Assembly (NCBI GenBank): GCA_021768985.1
Contig: JAETTR010000079.1
Coordinates: forward strand, 1 to 6,099
Source of the DNA: Bacillota bacterium
GTDB lineage: Bacteria; Bacillota; Clostridia; Christensenellales; Borkfalkiaceae
DNA length: 6,099 bases
Direction of reading: 5' to 3'
A model generated the notes under the pieces. The model had not been told where the DNA came from and made no database searches. It saw nothing but the letters and a program-made list of their open reading frames with translations. The position numbers were made by a program, and so were the translations under genes. Positions 5,096 to 6,099 of this stretch are shown one piece after another (within the stretch, counting starts at the first letter, position 1; every line of letters starts with the position of its first letter).

Positions 5096-6099
5096 GTGGC
5101 GAACTATTATCACGGCGTATCGACGCGACAGGTTGACACGTCGGTTTCGACCCCCGTTGAAGCGGATTCCGGGATTGCGTTTGTCGTAGGTGCGGCCCCG
5201 GTACATACCGTCGGCGGGCCGGTAAACGAACCCGTCATGTGCTACACCTATCAGGAAGCCGTATCCGCGTTCGGGTTCTCCGACGATTGGGAGAAATACC
5301 CGCTTTGCGAAATGATCTATTCGCAATTCCAGCTTTACGGCGTTGCCCCCGTGGTGCTGGTGAACGTGCTTGACCCGGCAAAGCACAAGAAGCCCGTGGA
5401 GGAAAAGAACTATCCCGTCGCAGACGGCAAGGTTTATCTTCCGCTGGAAGCGATTCAGGCAAGCGTAACGGTGAAGAACAACGGCGCGGCGGAGGGACAG
5501 CCGGGCAACTACACCGCCGGGACCGATTACGACACCCTTTACGACGGGGAAAACCTGATTGTCGAAGTGCTGGAGGGCGGAGCAATCCCGGCAAACGCGG
5601 GAGAACTGACAATTTCTTTCAATGCGGTGGACACCGCCGCCGTGACAAAGAAAGAGATCATCGGCGGTTTTGACCCGAACACAAAGACGAATTCCGGGCT
5701 TGAACTGCTGGATTCCGTTTTTCCGAAATACGGAATCGTCGCCGATTTGGTGCTTGCCCCCGGCTGGTCCCACGATTCGGAGGTTGCCGCGATCATGTCA
5801 GCAAAGGTCCAGTCGATCAACGGCGTGTTCGAGGGGAAAGCCCTTTGCGACATTGACACGAACGACGTTCGGCATTACGCCGACGCGCCCGCGTGGAAAA
5901 AGGCAAAGAACATCAATTCTAAATATCAGCTTATTTGCTGGCCGCTCTTCAAGCTTGGGGAGCGGGTTTTTCATGCTTCCGTACAGGCGGCGGGCCGAAT
6001 GGGGTTGACCGATTCGGACAACGGCGGTTGCCCGGCGGAAAGCCCGTCGAACAAACTTTTGCAGATCGACAGCGCGGTTCTTGCCGACGGGACGGTTGT
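5096..6099 (+). CDS. Contractile tail sheath protein (3' truncated by window end)
   Basis: The frame opens at GTG 5096 and runs without stop to the window end, giving 334 codons and two further bases; sheath proteins of this group are usually around 400-500 residues. The sheath polymerises around the tail tube and contracts at infection to drive the tube into the cell envelope. The start MANYYHGVSTRQVDTSVSTP followed by GIAFVVGAAPVH (26-37) is typical of prophage sheaths. Residues 1-95 form the N-terminal domain, about 100-185 a beta-rich inserted domain (NYTAGTDYDTLYDGENLIVE, 138-157), and from about 190 the main sheath domain, with LVLAPGWSHDSEV (218-230), ICWPLFKLG (280-288) and GGCPAESPSNK (310-320). 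It follows the previous gene by three bases. The tube and tail-assembly chaperone genes should lie just downstream. Assignment as Phage_tail_sheath family is strong. Confidence 0.93.
   Translation, partial: MANYYHGVSTRQVDTSVSTPVEADSGIAFVVGAAPVHTVGGPVNEPVMCYTYQEAVSAFGFSDDWEKYPLCEMIYSQFQLYGVAPVVLVNVLDPAKHKKPVEEKNYPVADGKVYLPLEAIQASVTVKNNGAAEGQPGNYTAGTDYDTLYDGENLIVEVLEGGAIPANAGELTISFNAVDTAAVTKKEIIGGFDPNTKTNSGLELLDSVFPKYGIVADLVLAPGWSHDSEVAAIMSAKVQSINGVFEGKALCDIDTNDVRHYADAPAWKKAKNINSKYQLICWPLFKLGERVFHASVQAAGRMGLTDSDNGGCPAESPSNKLLQIDSAVLADGTV

Noticed and set aside
4849..5136. Overlapping + strand frame across the end of the repeat protein
   Set aside because: It is out of frame with the conserved C-terminal domain, Arg-rich and without a ribosome site.
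5133..5138. TTGACA resembling a -35 promoter element in the sheath gene
   Set aside because: No -10-like hexamer occurs at the right spacing downstream; the match is chance within coding sequence.
4310..5773. Long open frame on the minus strand (487 codons) opposite the repeat protein and sheath genes
   Set aside because: The apparent repeats rich in Gly, Cys and Leu are the antisense reading of the repeat linker, and the sheath on the other strand is unmistakable.

Overview
This window is part of the late structural operon of a tailed bacteriophage or prophage. All genes are on the + strand, tightly packed with gaps of at most 16 bases or short overlaps. Shine-Dalgarno sites close to AAGGAGG precede most genes, and the sequence is moderately GC-rich by eye. 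Together with the protein flavour this suggests a host among the Bacillota, probably a gut-type Clostridia. That host call is an inference; no host gene, integrase or attachment site is present.

Region 1-2989 is a lambda-type head module: the C-terminal end of the portal protein (gpB type), a ClpP-like prohead protease with a C-terminal scaffold extension (gpC type), a head-decoration protein (gpD type) and the major capsid protein (gpE type). An in-frame internal start with its own ribosome binding site probably yields a free scaffold protein, as in lambda C/Nu3. A terminator-like hairpin lies between the protease part and this internal start.

Region 2989-4433 is the connector and tail-completion module: a head-tail joining protein (gpFII-like), a minor tail protein Z family member and a protein in the position of the tail terminator (gpU).

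Region 4427-6099 starts the tail proper. A 221-residue protein combines a small HeH/SAP-like N-terminal domain, an acidic Gly/Pro-rich linker built from a tandem repeat, and a compact C-terminal domain. A contractile-tail sheath protein follows, cut by the window end. A sheath at the position where lambda has its tube gene gpV shows that the phage is a myovirus with a lambda-type head.

Expected working order: portal and protease/scaffold build the prohead with the capsid protein, the decoration protein locks the expanded shell, FII/Z/U-like proteins join and finish head and tail, and the sheath surrounds a tail tube encoded downstream. The most interesting points are the nested scaffold with its upstream hairpin, and the repeat-bearing fusion protein before the sheath. 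The parts seen otherwise fit known phage families.
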